DNA from: Candidatus Poribacteria bacterium
GTDB lineage: Bacteria; Poribacteria; WGA-4E; JAJDTR01
DNA length: 64,000 nt
Assembly (NCBI GenBank): GCA_022827055.1
Contig: JAJDTR010000039.1
Span: 1-64,000, forward strand
Direction of reading: 5' to 3'
In this document: one piece after another, positions 18,416-26,807 of the stretch
How the letters are laid out: each line of letters opens with the position of its first letter
Position numbering within the stretch: position 1 is the stretch's first letter
Made by a program: the position numbers and the translations under genes
Notes under the pieces: generated by a model
Seen by the model: only the letters and a program-made list of their open reading frames with translations
The model's database searches: none
What the model was told of the DNA's origin: nothing

Positions 18416-19459
18416 CTATCCGCCGAGCACCACCCCAGGTTCGACTGCCTTGAGTTGCACCCAATCTCCGATTTGGTATGGGCAACGGTAGTCGGTCTGC
18501 ACGAAGTAGTCTTCGCCTTCGATCTGTACCCGATAGGTGAGGTCATGCCCCTTAAACTCGCGCTCGACGATTTTGCCCAACTTGGCATTCTTCTCGCCTG
18601 CGGTAGCGTGAATCATTTCCAAATGCTCCGGTCTTATTGAAAGCATTACTTTGCCCTGAGCGTGACAATCAAGTTTGAACCTACCCAAACGGGTTTCGGC
18701 GCAATCGCCACGAGCGTCGCCCGGAATAAGATTTGTCTTGCCAAGGAATTCTGCCACAAACGGCGTTTTGGGTCGATTATACATGGCTTCCGGCGCTCCG
18801 GTCTGTTCAAGCCCGCCGTTTTCCATGATGGCAACGCGATCGGCAAAACTGAGCGCTTCTTCTCGATCATGGGTGACCAACATGGCAGTCATCCCCGCAT
18901 CTTTCAGCAGCTCTCGCACCTCTTTGCGGGTGGATTGGCGTAAACCGGCGTCAAGATTGGAAAACGGTTCGTCCAGAAGAATGAGTTTGGGGCTCGGCGC
19001 GATGGAACGAGCCAGCGCAACTCGCTGTTGTTCGCCGCCGGAGAGGTCGTGAGGTCTTCGGTCTCGAAATTCGGCAAGACCGACCATCTCCAACACTTCC
19101 AATCCCCGATCCAACCGAACTTTCTGCGGTAATCTCTTCAGACCGAATGCCACGTTGTCCAAAACATTCAGGTGCGGAAAAAGCGCGTAGTTCTGAAATA
19201 CGAGTCCAATCTCTCGTGTTTCGGGCGGTGCATGGATTGACTGGCTTTCGATACATTTGCCTTCTAATCGAATTTCGCCTGAATTCACGCGTTCAAACCC
19301 TGCAATCAGGCGCAAGGTCGTCGTTTTGCCGCACCCGCTCGGTCCTAGCAAGGCAAAAATCTCGCCGGCGTTCACCTCGAAGTTGACATCATCCACGACC
19401 GGCGCTGAAAGTGGCGCAAAATTTTTGGTCACGTTGTGAAGGCTAAGCAGGCTGTTCAT
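18416..19459 (-). CDS. fbpC: Ferric iron ABC transporter, ATP-binding subunit
   Basis: The 347-residue ATPase shows Walker A (GPSGCGKTT), the ABC signature (LSGGEQQRVALARS), Walker B (LILLDEPFSNLD) and the switch histidine (LVTHDREEA), followed by a C-terminal TOBE-like domain. Size and layout match FbpC/PotA-type importers. It energises the permease encoded at 19443. The ATG at 19459 overlaps the permease stop by 17 bases, which supports this start over an upstream in-frame ATG. It is the last gene of the operon Rieske, binding protein, permease, ATPase. The iron assignment rests on the binding protein. Confidence 0.9.
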   Translation of the reverse strand: MNSLLSLHNVTKNFAPLSAPVVDDVNFEVNAGEIFALLGPSGCGKTTTLRLIAGFERVNSGEIRLEGKCIESQSIHAPPETREIGLVFQNYALFPHLNVLDNVAFGLKRLPQKVRLDRGLEVLEMVGLAEFRDRRPHDLSGGEQQRVALARSIAPSPKLILLDEPFSNLDAGLRQSTRKEVRELLKDAGMTAMLVTHDREEALSFADRVAIMENGGLEQTGAPEAMYNRPKTPFVAEFLGKTNLIPGDARGDCAETRLGRFKLDCHAQGKVMLSIRPEHLEMIHATAGEKNAKLGKIVEREFKGHDLTYRVQIEGEDYFVQTDYRCPYQIGDWVQLKAVEPGVVLGG

Positions 19460-21023
19460 GCACGTTCCTTTCCCGAACAAGCAGGAGACTTACGAAAAGC
19501 CCGGCGAAGATTATCATAAGTAGAGCGTATGGAGCCGCTTCTGCAAATAAGGCTTCGGACGTGGTGTCCCAAACATTCAGCGCTAACGTTTCATATCCTA
19601 TAGGTCTGAGTAGGAAGGCTATCGGAAGGTCTTTCATAGCGGAGAGAAACACAAAAGCGATGCTTACTGTCAGTCCTCGGATAAGTAAGGGAAAGATGAC
19701 TTTGAAGAATGCGTTTAACCTCGAATAACCGAGGGAACGCGCCGCTTCCTCAATATTGGGTGACGCTTGATACATGGTGCTGCGTGCGGGACCGATCGCT
19801 TCAGCCATGAAATGTATCATGTACGCGTAGATCAGAAGCCATAACGTTTGATAAAGCCCTGGAATCGCCCGCTGCGCGAAAAATATCAGAGACAGACCGA
19901 ACGCCAGTGGCGGAATAGCATAGCCGATATAGGCGAGACGCTCCAATACCCTAGACAAAGCGGAAGGACGACGAACTCCCAAATACACTATCGGGAGCAT
20001 CACCGCCGTACTCAGAAAAGCAGCTGGCACGGCAGCCCCAAGGGAGCCCAACACGGCTTTGACGAGGTTTTCTATCGACACCGAATCGAGTCCTCTGATC
20101 AGCCACGATACTATCGTAGCAGTTGGAACGGCCACGCAGCCGAATATCAAAACGGCGAGATAGAGGTAAGAGAGTTTCCCCCATCCTCTAATTGGGATGA
20201 GTGTTCTCTGATGAACGCCGCCAATCCCCGCTCTATGAAATCTCCTGCCTCGCAATAGCCGCGCTTCGACATAAAGAAGGCATCCCGCAAAAGCGAGCAG
20301 CATTAGTGCGAGCCATGCCGCGTAAATGCGGTCGAAAGAGGCCAATTGTAAATAGAGCGCGTAGCTGAAAGTCTCGAACCGCATCAGTGAAACAACGCCG
20401 AAATTACCCAATACGTGCAGTGCGACGAGCAATCCGCTGGCGTACAACGCGGGGCGTAGTTGAGGGATAAGAACGTAATAGAATACCCACCGGCGCCGGT
20501 AGCCGAGACTGCGGGCAGATTCCTCAAGCGCCGGATCAACCCCGAGCAGTGCCGAACGTAGATTTAGAAAAAAGTAAGGGAACGTATAAAAGCTGAGTGC
20601 AGCCAATGCTCCCCAGTATCCGCTCAGTCGAGGGAGACTGGCACCGAACAGTTGAGCAAATGCCCCGTCCTTTCCGCCCAAACCCAGAATAGCGTATGCC
20701 ATCACGTAGCTGGGAATTGCCAGCGGAAACACCCCCATCAACGTAAAGAAACGCTTCGCCTTGAGATTAGTTCGGCTGGTTAGCCAGGCGACAGGCAACG
20801 CCAGAAGAATGTCGACGATGACGACACCGGCAACCAGTAGAGCCGTGTTGCCGAAGAGTATAAGGTTCCGTAAGCGAAAAACGATCTCGACCAGTTCGCT
20901 AGCCTCGGCGTCGGCGGCTCGGAGCACCAAATACGCAAACGGCACGAGCACGCCTGAACCAACAATAACGGCCGGGAGGACGAAGTACCACCGCAAATAT
21001 CGTCCAACCTTGTGAAAAATCAC
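19443..21023 (-). CDS. fbpB: Ferric iron ABC transporter, fused double permease
   Basis: The 526-residue inner-membrane protein has about 12 helices in two homologous halves, the usual FbpB/SfuB arrangement. Each half carries an EAA loop that docks on the ATPase: EESARSLGYRRRWVFYYVLIP in part near residue 165, and EEAARSLGYSRLNAFF near residue 425. Its start overlaps the stop of the binding-protein gene by four bases, and its end overlaps the ATPase gene, so the three are translationally coupled. It should carry ferric iron into the cytoplasm. Confidence 0.92.
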   Translation of the reverse strand: MIFHKVGRYLRWYFVLPAVIVGSGVLVPFAYLVLRAADAEASELVEIVFRLRNLILFGNTALLVAGVVIVDILLALPVAWLTSRTNLKAKRFFTLMGVFPLAIPSYVMAYAILGLGGKDGAFAQLFGASLPRLSGYWGALAALSFYTFPYFFLNLRSALLGVDPALEESARSLGYRRRWVFYYVLIPQLRPALYASGLLVALHVLGNFGVVSLMRFETFSYALYLQLASFDRIYAAWLALMLLAFAGCLLYVEARLLRGRRFHRAGIGGVHQRTLIPIRGWGKLSYLYLAVLIFGCVAVPTATIVSWLIRGLDSVSIENLVKAVLGSLGAAVPAAFLSTAVMLPIVYLGVRRPSALSRVLERLAYIGYAIPPLAFGLSLIFFAQRAIPGLYQTLWLLIYAYMIHFMAEAIGPARSTMYQASPNIEEAARSLGYSRLNAFFKVIFPLLIRGLTVSIAFVFLSAMKDLPIAFLLRPIGYETLALNVWDTTSEALFAEAAPYALLMIIFAGLFVSLLLVRERNVHEQPA

Positions 21024-22036
21024 AAGATTCCTACCTTCCTCAGCAATTTAAGGGTTCCGTCTAAATCATCAAGATCGCCAAGATTGATGGTCGGTGTCCT
21101 TTCCAGAAGTTCTGCTAACGGTACCAGCTTAGGATTTGGATGTGGAACTGCTTTGTTGGTTATAGGATACTCGAATACTTCGCCGGCGAAATACTGTTGT
21201 GCTTGGGCAGAGAGCAAGAATTGAATAAGGGTGAGAGCTTCTTCGGAATTGCGGCTGGTCTTTAGGTGTCCGATGCCCGCGACATTGACGAGATTTCCCG
21301 GGTCGCCGGATTTAAAGAAAACTTGATCGACCGGGAACTTGGAATCCGTTTTCTTGAAACGCAGCAAGTAGTAGTGATTCGGCAATCCAAGTTCAATCTC
21401 GCCCGCGGCAAGCGCTTTGATAATCGGTGTATTCTTGGCATAACTTTTTGTATCGTTTGCCTTCATTCCTCGAAGCCATTCCTCGGTCTTTTCTTCTCCG
21501 ACTCCAACGCGCATCGCTGTTACAAATGCTTGGAACGAAGCGTTCTGCGGCGCCCATCCGACCCGCCCTTTCCACTTTGGATCCGTCAAATCCAAAATGC
21601 TGTTAGGCACATCTTCAGCTTTAATCTGCTCGGAGGAGTATGCGATGACACGGGCACGTCCGCTCGTAGCTACCCACATTCCTCCCGAATCACGGAATTT
21701 CTCGGGCACTCTCGAAGGGATTGTGTCAGGCAATGGTTGAAATAGACCATGCTTGCTAATGGCGCCGAGCGCCCCCGCGTCCTGCGCCCAGAAGAGATCT
21801 GCGGGGCTGTTCTCCCCCTCTTCCAACAACGCGACCGCAAGCTCTGCTGTGCCGCCATAACGCACTTTTACTTTAATTTGAGTCTCATTCTCAAACTGCT
21901 TGATTATCGGTTCAACCAGACTCTTGCTTCTACCGGAATAGAGAGTCAATTCCTTGGCATCTACCGCACCGCATATCGCCGCGACCGTTAGAAGACTGAT
22001 TACGAAAGCAAGAGATTTCAACTCCGCGCCCTCCAT
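21020..22036 (-). CDS. fbpA: Ferric iron ABC transporter, periplasmic binding protein
   Basis: The 338-residue protein has a signal peptide ending near VDAKE and then a type 2 periplasmic binding fold starting LTLYSGRSKSLVEPI. The paired tyrosines in PNHYYLLRF (about residues 225-226) match the iron-coordinating Tyr-Tyr of FbpA/FutA proteins, which bind ferric ion directly without a siderophore. Length is normal. The start lies inside the last codons of the Rieske gene (19-base overlap) and its stop overlaps the permease start, showing a tight operon. No strong ribosome site precedes the ATG, which fits coupled translation. Confidence 0.93.
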   Translation of the reverse strand: MEGAELKSLAFVISLLTVAAICGAVDAKELTLYSGRSKSLVEPIIKQFENETQIKVKVRYGGTAELAVALLEEGENSPADLFWAQDAGALGAISKHGLFQPLPDTIPSRVPEKFRDSGGMWVATSGRARVIAYSSEQIKAEDVPNSILDLTDPKWKGRVGWAPQNASFQAFVTAMRVGVGEEKTEEWLRGMKANDTKSYAKNTPIIKALAAGEIELGLPNHYYLLRFKKTDSKFPVDQVFFKSGDPGNLVNVAGIGHLKTSRNSEEALTLIQFLLSAQAQQYFAGEVFEYPITNKAVPHPNPKLVPLAELLERTPTINLGDLDDLDGTLKLLRKVGIL

Positions 22037-22458
22037 CTTATCGATTCCGATCGTTCGACCGTGTCAGTGACACACGCGTGGAAGCGATTTTGTTTCGGTG
22101 GGACACTTGGCGATTCGAGGTCGACCAAAATATCACCCCCGCTTACCTTCAGAGGGAATGTAGCCAATTCGCATTCGCCGGGCCAAATGCATTCTCCGGT
22201 CTTCACATCAAACTTCCATTGGTGGATTGGACAAACAATCACGCCGCCTTCCTGTTTGCCAGAGTGCAAAACGCCTCCTACGTGAGGACAGATATTGTCA
22301 ATAGCGTAAAACTCGCCATCGACATTGTGGATTCCGATAAAATTCCCCTCCAGCTTTACCGCGACACTATTTCCGGGGGTTACGCTGTCCGCCTCTGCCG
22401 CTTTCACGTATCGAGACGCTTCTTGACTTACCGGTGCTGACTGAGCTTGTAAAGGCAT
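22018..22458 (-). CDS. Rieske [2Fe-2S] ferredoxin-like protein
   Basis: The 146-residue protein carries the Rieske cluster motif as CPHVGG (Cys-x-His) and CPIHQW (Cys-x2-His), spaced as in non-haem dioxygenase ferredoxins and small Rieske proteins. No signal peptide or catalytic dioxygenase domain is present, so it is probably a cytoplasmic electron carrier. About 24 residues precede the domain and a basic tail of about 35 follows it. It is the first gene of the ferric ABC transporter operon and overlaps fbpA by 19 bases. An electron-transfer role in reducing imported iron is possible but inferred. Confidence 0.9.
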   Translation of the reverse strand: MPLQAQSAPVSQEASRYVKAAEADSVTPGNSVAVKLEGNFIGIHNVDGEFYAIDNICPHVGGVLHSGKQEGGVIVCPIHQWKFDVKTGECIWPGECELATFPLKVSGGDILVDLESPSVPPKQNRFHACVTDTVERSESIRWRARS

Positions 22459-22577
22459 AAGGATATGTCTTTAGGAATTCCGCTCAATTCGGATGTCAAA
22501 GGAACCGGGATTTCGAAATTGCTTTGACTTGATTTGTCGAATCGAGTGTGCGGAATTCTTTCCTCCCTCACTTTTGC

Positions 22578-22607
22578 TTGACATCGCACACATTTCTAAA
22601 CTATGCT
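22578..22607 (+). promoter_or_regulatory. Predicted sigma-70-type promoter of bfr
   Basis: TTGACA at 22578-22583 is separated by 18 bases from TATGCT at 22602-22607, placing transcription start near 22615, about 60 bases before the bfr ATG. It lies in the divergent region between the Rieske/Fbp operon and bfr. No clear iron-regulator site was seen on either side of it. Confidence 0.5.
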
Positions 22608-22677
22608 TTACCTATATGCGGCGTCATGTAAAGATTATACTTACCTGACAAATACCCGATCAAAAAGGAGTCTTAAA

Positions 22678-23169
22678 ATGTACGGTCACCCCGAAATCAT
22701 CGAGGCGCTCAACGAGGTATTGACATCGGAGCTAACAGCGGTTAACCAGTATTTCGCGCATTCGGAAATGTGCGAAAATTGGGGATATGAGCGCCTGCAC
22801 ACCGCAATTCGAGAACATTCCATCGGCGAAATGAGGCACGCCGAAAAATTGATTGCGCGGGTTCTCTACTTGGATGGAGTGCCCAACATGGCGAGATATT
22901 ACGATATCAAAATTGGCAAGACCGTTAAGGAGATGCTCGAAAACGATTGCGCCCTTGAGAAGGAAGCCATAGAACGGCTCAACGAGTTGATTCAACTTGC
23001 GCATACTCTGAAAGATTTTGGCTCGGAGGAACTGTTGGAAGAAATCCTCCGAGATGAAGAAGAACACGTTGACTGGATTGAAATGCAATTGGACCAAATT
23101 AGCCAAATGGGCTTTGAAAACTACCTTGCACAGCAAATAGGGGCCGGGGAAGCTGATGAGAACGCCTGA
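22678..23169 (+). CDS. bfr: Bacterioferritin
   Basis: The 163-residue protein is a four-helix-bundle iron store. All ferroxidase ligands match the Escherichia coli numbering: E18, E51, H54, E94, E127 and H130, and the haem-ligating methionine M52 is present (GEMRHAE). Twenty-four subunits form a cytoplasmic shell that oxidises ferrous iron and stores the mineral, with haem between subunit pairs. The ATG at 22678 follows AAGGAG by seven bases, so the earlier in-frame start at 22603 is rejected. It is transcribed away from the ferric importer operon, joining iron uptake and storage at one locus. Confidence 0.97.
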   Translation: MYGHPEIIEALNEVLTSELTAVNQYFAHSEMCENWGYERLHTAIREHSIGEMRHAEKLIARVLYLDGVPNMARYYDIKIGKTVKEMLENDCALEKEAIERLNELIQLAHTLKDFGSEELLEEILRDEEEHVDWIEMQLDQISQMGFENYLAQQIGAGEADENA

Positions 23170-23325
23170 TTCACCTTGCACCGAATACAACAACGGTGAT
23201 ACGAGTAACGACAATTTCTAGCGTCGCGTTTCAGTCCTAAACGTTCCCTACAACACTTTGCCAACGAAATTTTGAGTCGCTATTTCCGGCGTATTCGACT
23301 TTTTGGTTCTGAAGGGCACAAAATA

Positions 23326-23346
23326 TGATATTGAGACTCAGTATCA
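23326..23346. promoter_or_regulatory. 21-bp palindromic operator-like site
   Basis: TGATA at the left pairs with TATCA at the right, and the centre is TTGAGACTCA. The 21-bp site is symmetric apart from one mismatched pair and its centre. The TGATA ends recall Fur boxes (TGATAAT-n-ATTATCA), and the site lies beside bfr. It shares the TTGAGACTCA core with the site at 23405. The regulator is not identified. Confidence 0.5.
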
Positions 23347-23404
23347 TGCAATTTGACGGCAAACCATAAAACTAAACCGGGTTGACAACTGCAACCTATT
23401 GACT

Positions 23405-23433
23405 TTGAGACTCAATCTCAACCTGCATATTAT
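23405..23433 (+). promoter_or_regulatory. Predicted promoter overlapped by an inverted repeat, no downstream gene
   Basis: TTGAGA (23405-23410), a 17-base spacer and TATTAT (23428-23433) form a good sigma-70-type promoter. The -35 and spacer coincide with the inverted repeat TTGAGA-CTCAA-TCTCAA (23405-23421), so a repressor bound there would block it. The core is the same as at 23326. Nothing coding follows on the plus strand before the antisense lipoprotein gene, so the product could be a small RNA. Confidence 0.45.
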
Positions 23434-23527
23434 CGAAAACACACATTTAGTACTTATTATAACTTGTGACCTAGTATGTGTCAAATCTTTTTTCACACTT
23501 TTTTGGTACGTTCTTGAGGTTTGAATT

Positions 23528-23869
23528 TTAAGGTTTTTCATTCTTCGCGTAATCAAAATCATCAGGGGCTTTCACTCTATCCAAAATTCGTATGAGGTGA
23601 TACGAATAGCGCCCCACATCCTGAATCTCGGTGCCGCGGTCTTCCAACCTCACCTCAAGCGTATAAATGTACCCCGGTTCAAATTTGAAACCTTCAATAC
23701 CCTCGTAGAAAAAGTGCCAACGTCCCGCTTCCTCATTGAATTCCATATAACAGTCCTGTTCAATAAAACCTTGGCACCTTTTCGTGTAGGGTCCAATCGT
23801 TAAAACCTCTGTGTGTTCCTCGCCGCAAGCCGCCAGTAACGCCAAAATGATAAATATGGGGAATCTCAT
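23528..23869 (-). CDS. DUF4377-like lipoprotein, copy 1
   Basis: The 113-residue protein begins with a lipoprotein signal peptide and a lipobox cysteine (LLAACG, Cys15). The mature part matches the DUF4377 pattern: two conserved cysteines in CQGFIEQDCYMEF, then GRWHFFYEGIEGFKFEPGY and YTLEVRLEDRG. DUF4377 proteins are small envelope lipoproteins often linked to META-type domains. Their function is not known. A close paralog lies directly upstream at 23951. The start has no strong ribosome site, but the signal peptide fixes it. Confidence 0.78.
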   Translation of the reverse strand: MRFPIFIILALLAACGEEHTEVLTIGPYTKRCQGFIEQDCYMEFNEEAGRWHFFYEGIEGFKFEPGYIYTLEVRLEDRGTEIQDVGRYSYHLIRILDRVKAPDDFDYAKNEKP

Positions 23870-23950
23870 TTTCGCCTCTCCGAAATCCGCCCGCGACGAA
23901 TCGCGTTCACGGAATGAACCGCATCTGTGTAAGTTTTATGACACCGTTTC

Positions 23951-24373
23951 TCAGTCACCAGATTCGAGATTTGAAAGGTCGGGCTTTTCATTTCTCGCGT
24001 AATCAAAGTCGTCTGGCGCTTTTACCTTATCCAACAGCTTTATCAGGTGATACGAATAGCGTCCCACATCCTGGATCTCGGTGCCGTGGTCCTCCAACCT
24101 AACCTCAAGCGTATAGATATACCCGGGTTCAAAGTCGAAACCCTCAATGCCGTCGTAGAAGAAGTGCCAGCGTCCCGCTTCCTCGTTGTATTCCATGAGG
24201 CAGTCCTGTTCAAATGGCCCGTAACACGTCATGGTGTAGGGACCGATCGTTAGAATCTCAATATGTGCCTCGTGTATGTCTTCCTGTTTTTGATCGCCAA
24301 ACTCCTCGTATATCTCGGCTATTTCGCTGCAAGCCGTCAAAATCACCATCATAAAGACTGCTGCAATTCTCAT
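23951..24373 (-). CDS. DUF4377-like lipoprotein, copy 2
   Basis: The 140-residue paralog of the gene at 23528 has a lipobox cysteine (LTACS, Cys15), a short acidic linker (about residues 20-38) absent from copy 1, then the same CYGPFEQDCLMEY, GRWHFFYDGIEGFDFEPGY and APDDFDYARNEKP segments. Identity over the shared domain is high by eye. The pair probably arose by tandem duplication and may be cotranscribed across the 81-bp gap. Both should sit on a membrane facing the periplasm. The role is unknown. Confidence 0.78.
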   Translation of the reverse strand: MRIAAVFMMVILTACSEIAEIYEEFGDQKQEDIHEAHIEILTIGPYTMTCYGPFEQDCLMEYNEEAGRWHFFYDGIEGFDFEPGYIYTLEVRLEDHGTEIQDVGRYSYHLIKLLDKVKAPDDFDYARNEKPDLSNLESGD

Positions 24374-24785
24374 TTTTTGCCTTTCCTAAATTCACCGACA
24401 ATCTGGATAGATGATTTTATCGTAGGGAATAACGATCGTTATTCCCTACAACGAATCAGGCAACACATCTGTTGACAAAAATCGGTTGATTCGAACCTTC
24501 TCACAGCGACTTAGATGATCCCTTCTCGATTGTCAACATCACCGGAGGCCAAACCCGATTGTTTGCTTGACTTCAAGCGAAAACTGTATAATCATTAAGA
24601 TGGAGATTTCTTGTAGGTGGAATCAGGCGAGTGGCTAACGAGCGCGATAGAAATCCCCTAAAACTTACTTGAATACTATACATATGTGTGGTATGCTTGA
24701 AACGTCGTGGTATGCCATCAACAATGGTGGATTCAGGAGCGAAGAGTTAAACGTCTTGGGTCATCATGAACCAGCGAGGCAAATC
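24374..24785. other. Intergenic region, 412 bp
   Basis: This region holds the perfect 28-bp palindrome at 24422-24449 and, near 24628-24657, a degenerate copy of the dispersed GAGTGCGATAGAGATCC unit found at 30640 and 30800. The reading frame of the following gene is open from 24669, but the first good start is at 24786. Nothing else is recognised. Confidence 0.5.
24422..24449. repeat. Perfect 28-bp palindrome
   Basis: Fourteen bases (GTAGGGAATAACGA) are followed immediately by their exact reverse complement, with no loop. It lies between the divergent DUF4377-like and GNAT-PIN genes. It ends in CCCTAC like the other CTAC-tailed palindromes of the window, so it is probably a dispersed extragenic element, although a dimeric regulator site is possible. 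Confidence 0.75.
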
Positions 24786-26807
24786 ATGACGATACAAATC
24801 TCAAGGTTGACATCCGCTTGGCTCGAATCCGTTGACGAGCTAATGAAAAAGAACAGTCAAACACTAGGTTTTCTCCCAAAAGAAGCCCTTCAAAGCTATC
24901 TTGAGAAAAACAACGTAATTGGAGCAATATCTGATGATGACAATCTTGTTGGCTATCTTCTTTTCGGCGCCAACAGTGAATATTTTCGAATTACCCATCT
25001 ATGCGTCGTGGAAGAATACCAGGGTCAGGGCATTGCACGAAAGCTTGTGAATAAGTTAATTGAGTCTGTAAGCACTCAGAAAGCGATAAAACTTAATTGT
25101 CGTCGTGATTATCCGGTTAACGATCTTTGGCCCAAATTAGGATTTACGGCAGTCGATGAAAAGCGAAGCCGCGCCAGAGAAGAGCATTTTCTCACACGCT
25201 GGCAGTTAATCTTAGCTCTAGACGAGCAGTTACAACTCTTTCAAGCAAAAACATCAGATGACACTCTTGATGTCATCATTGACGCCCAAATCTTCTTCGA
25301 TTTTTATGAACCCGATAGTGACAAGACTAAACCATCTAAAGCTCTGCTCTCCGACTTCCTAGTAGATTCCTTGAGTCTTTGGGTCACAAGCGAACTGTTC
25401 AATGAGATTAACCGACAGAACAATCGAGAACGCCGAGAGAAATCGTGGGACAGAGCTCAAACCTTTTTTCAATTGGAATCCACGCCTTATCTGGTGAAAG
25501 AATTTTCTGAACTGCTAAAGGACATACTTCCTGGTGGCAGGCCAAGTCGGGAATCCGATATCAGACACCTCGCAAAGGCTGCTGCCTCTAGTGTGAAAAC
25601 TTTTGTTACTCGCGACCACGCGCTTTTGCAAAACTCTGAAGACATTGCCAGGCTGACAGGGCTTGAGGTGATAAATCCCGTGGGCCTTATTGTACGAATG
25701 CATGAATTGGTTGAAAAGCAAACCTATACCCCGGACCGAATTGCAGGGCTTGACCTTCGCTGGGAACGCTTAAAATCCGGAGACTTGGTATCCTTTCCCT
25801 TTAACGCTTTTCTCGAACGGCAAGAAACGAAGGGAAAATTCAGAGAACGATTAGAATCCTTGCTCGCCGAACCCGATCGTTTCATGTGTGAGTTGCTTAA
25901 AGCCAACGACAAAATAATAGCCATCCGGGTTCTCACGAACAACTTCAAGAAATGGCTCACGTCACCTTTGGCAAGACTAGCACACTCTGCTGACAGATCG
26001 TTGTACGGACGCTTTTTAATCGCCGACACAATTTCCAACGCTGTTGGGAAGAATTTGGAGATGGTTCGGTTTGAAGTTTCCTCGATCGCACCTAGCCTGA
26101 TACCTGATCTGTTAGAGCTGGGATTCATAGAATGTAACAACAATTTTGTGAGATTCTGTTTTTCGTGGAGCGCGCGACGTGAGGAAATTTGGCCCGCGAT
26201 TGCCAAACTATGTCCCGAATGTACTGACCGCTGTCAAGTCATGTCAAACCTTGAGCTAGAACAATGCTGTTCTCCACTTAGTGTCACGCCAGCAACCCAA
26301 AAGTATTTCTTGATACCGATTCGCCCTGGTTACGCGATTAGTCTTATTGACACCGATGAGTCAGGATATGATTTGTTTGGAGGGAATCCAGACGTGTTGT
26401 TGCTCTGGAATAACGTGTATTATCGATCGGCGACTCGCCACAAAATGCTCAAGGCTCCGGGCCGGATTCTGTGGTATGTGAGTAAAGATAAGCAGCAAAT
26501 CATAGCGGTATCGCGTCTGGACGAGGTCGTAATTGACACTCCCAAGGAACTCTTACGGAAGTTCAAAAAATTCGGAATCTTAAAATGGCACCATCTTTAT
26601 GAGATGTGTGGCAAGGATCCATCAAAAAGACTCATGGCATTGAAATTTTCACATACGTTCCTCTTTCGAGAACCAGTTTCTTTGAGTGAGGTGAGGGATG
26701 TATTCAAAAAGAACAAAAAAGCAGGCCCATCAACACAAGCTCCGTCCGAACTACCACCACAAATTTTTCGCGAACTATTTCAAAGGGGGTTTCCAAGCAT
26801 CTCGTGA
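24786..26807 (+). CDS. GNAT acetyltransferase - PIN nuclease - ASCH-like fusion protein
   Basis: The 673-residue protein joins several domains. Residues 1-140 form a GNAT fold with the acetyl-CoA loop YQGQGIAR (78-85). Residues 160-300 look like a PIN nuclease, with acidic residues in IIDAQIF (D166), SELFNEI (E207), ESDIRHLA (D258) and TRDHALL (D277). About 340-490 has a second GNAT-like pattern (LYGRFLIADTI, LLELGFIE), and about 500-650 resembles an ASCH/PUA-like RNA-binding domain (IPIRPGYAISLI, RILWYVSKD). The ATG at 24786 is chosen because GCGAGG precedes it and the GNAT fold begins there. The stop overlaps the next ASCH gene by four bases. The combination suggests an RNA-targeting conflict or toxin-like system, which is inference. 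Confidence 0.75.
   Translation: MTIQISRLTSAWLESVDELMKKNSQTLGFLPKEALQSYLEKNNVIGAISDDDNLVGYLLFGANSEYFRITHLCVVEEYQGQGIARKLVNKLIESVSTQKAIKLNCRRDYPVNDLWPKLGFTAVDEKRSRAREEHFLTRWQLILALDEQLQLFQAKTSDDTLDVIIDAQIFFDFYEPDSDKTKPSKALLSDFLVDSLSLWVTSELFNEINRQNNRERREKSWDRAQTFFQLESTPYLVKEFSELLKDILPGGRPSRESDIRHLAKAAASSVKTFVTRDHALLQNSEDIARLTGLEVINPVGLIVRMHELVEKQTYTPDRIAGLDLRWERLKSGDLVSFPFNAFLERQETKGKFRERLESLLAEPDRFMCELLKANDKIIAIRVLTNNFKKWLTSPLARLAHSADRSLYGRFLIADTISNAVGKNLEMVRFEVSSIAPSLIPDLLELGFIECNNNFVRFCFSWSARREEIWPAIAKLCPECTDRCQVMSNLELEQCCSPLSVTPATQKYFLIPIRPGYAISLIDTDESGYDLFGGNPDVLLLWNNVYYRSATRHKMLKAPGRILWYVSKDKQQIIAVSRLDEVVIDTPKELLRKFKKFGILKWHHLYEMCGKDPSKRLMALKFSHTFLFREPVSLSEVRDVFKKNKKAGPSTQAPSELPPQIFRELFQRGFPSIS

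Larger units (their letters stand above)
23170..23527. other. Intergenic region, 358 bp, with operators and orphan promoter
   Basis: No gene is visible between bfr and the convergent DUF4377-like lipoprotein. The centre holds two palindromic sites (23326-23346 and 23405-23421) and a predicted promoter described separately. Downstream of that promoter are ACACAT/ATGTGT arms and two T-runs near 23489-23510, which would suit a short non-coding transcript. Confidence 0.55.
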
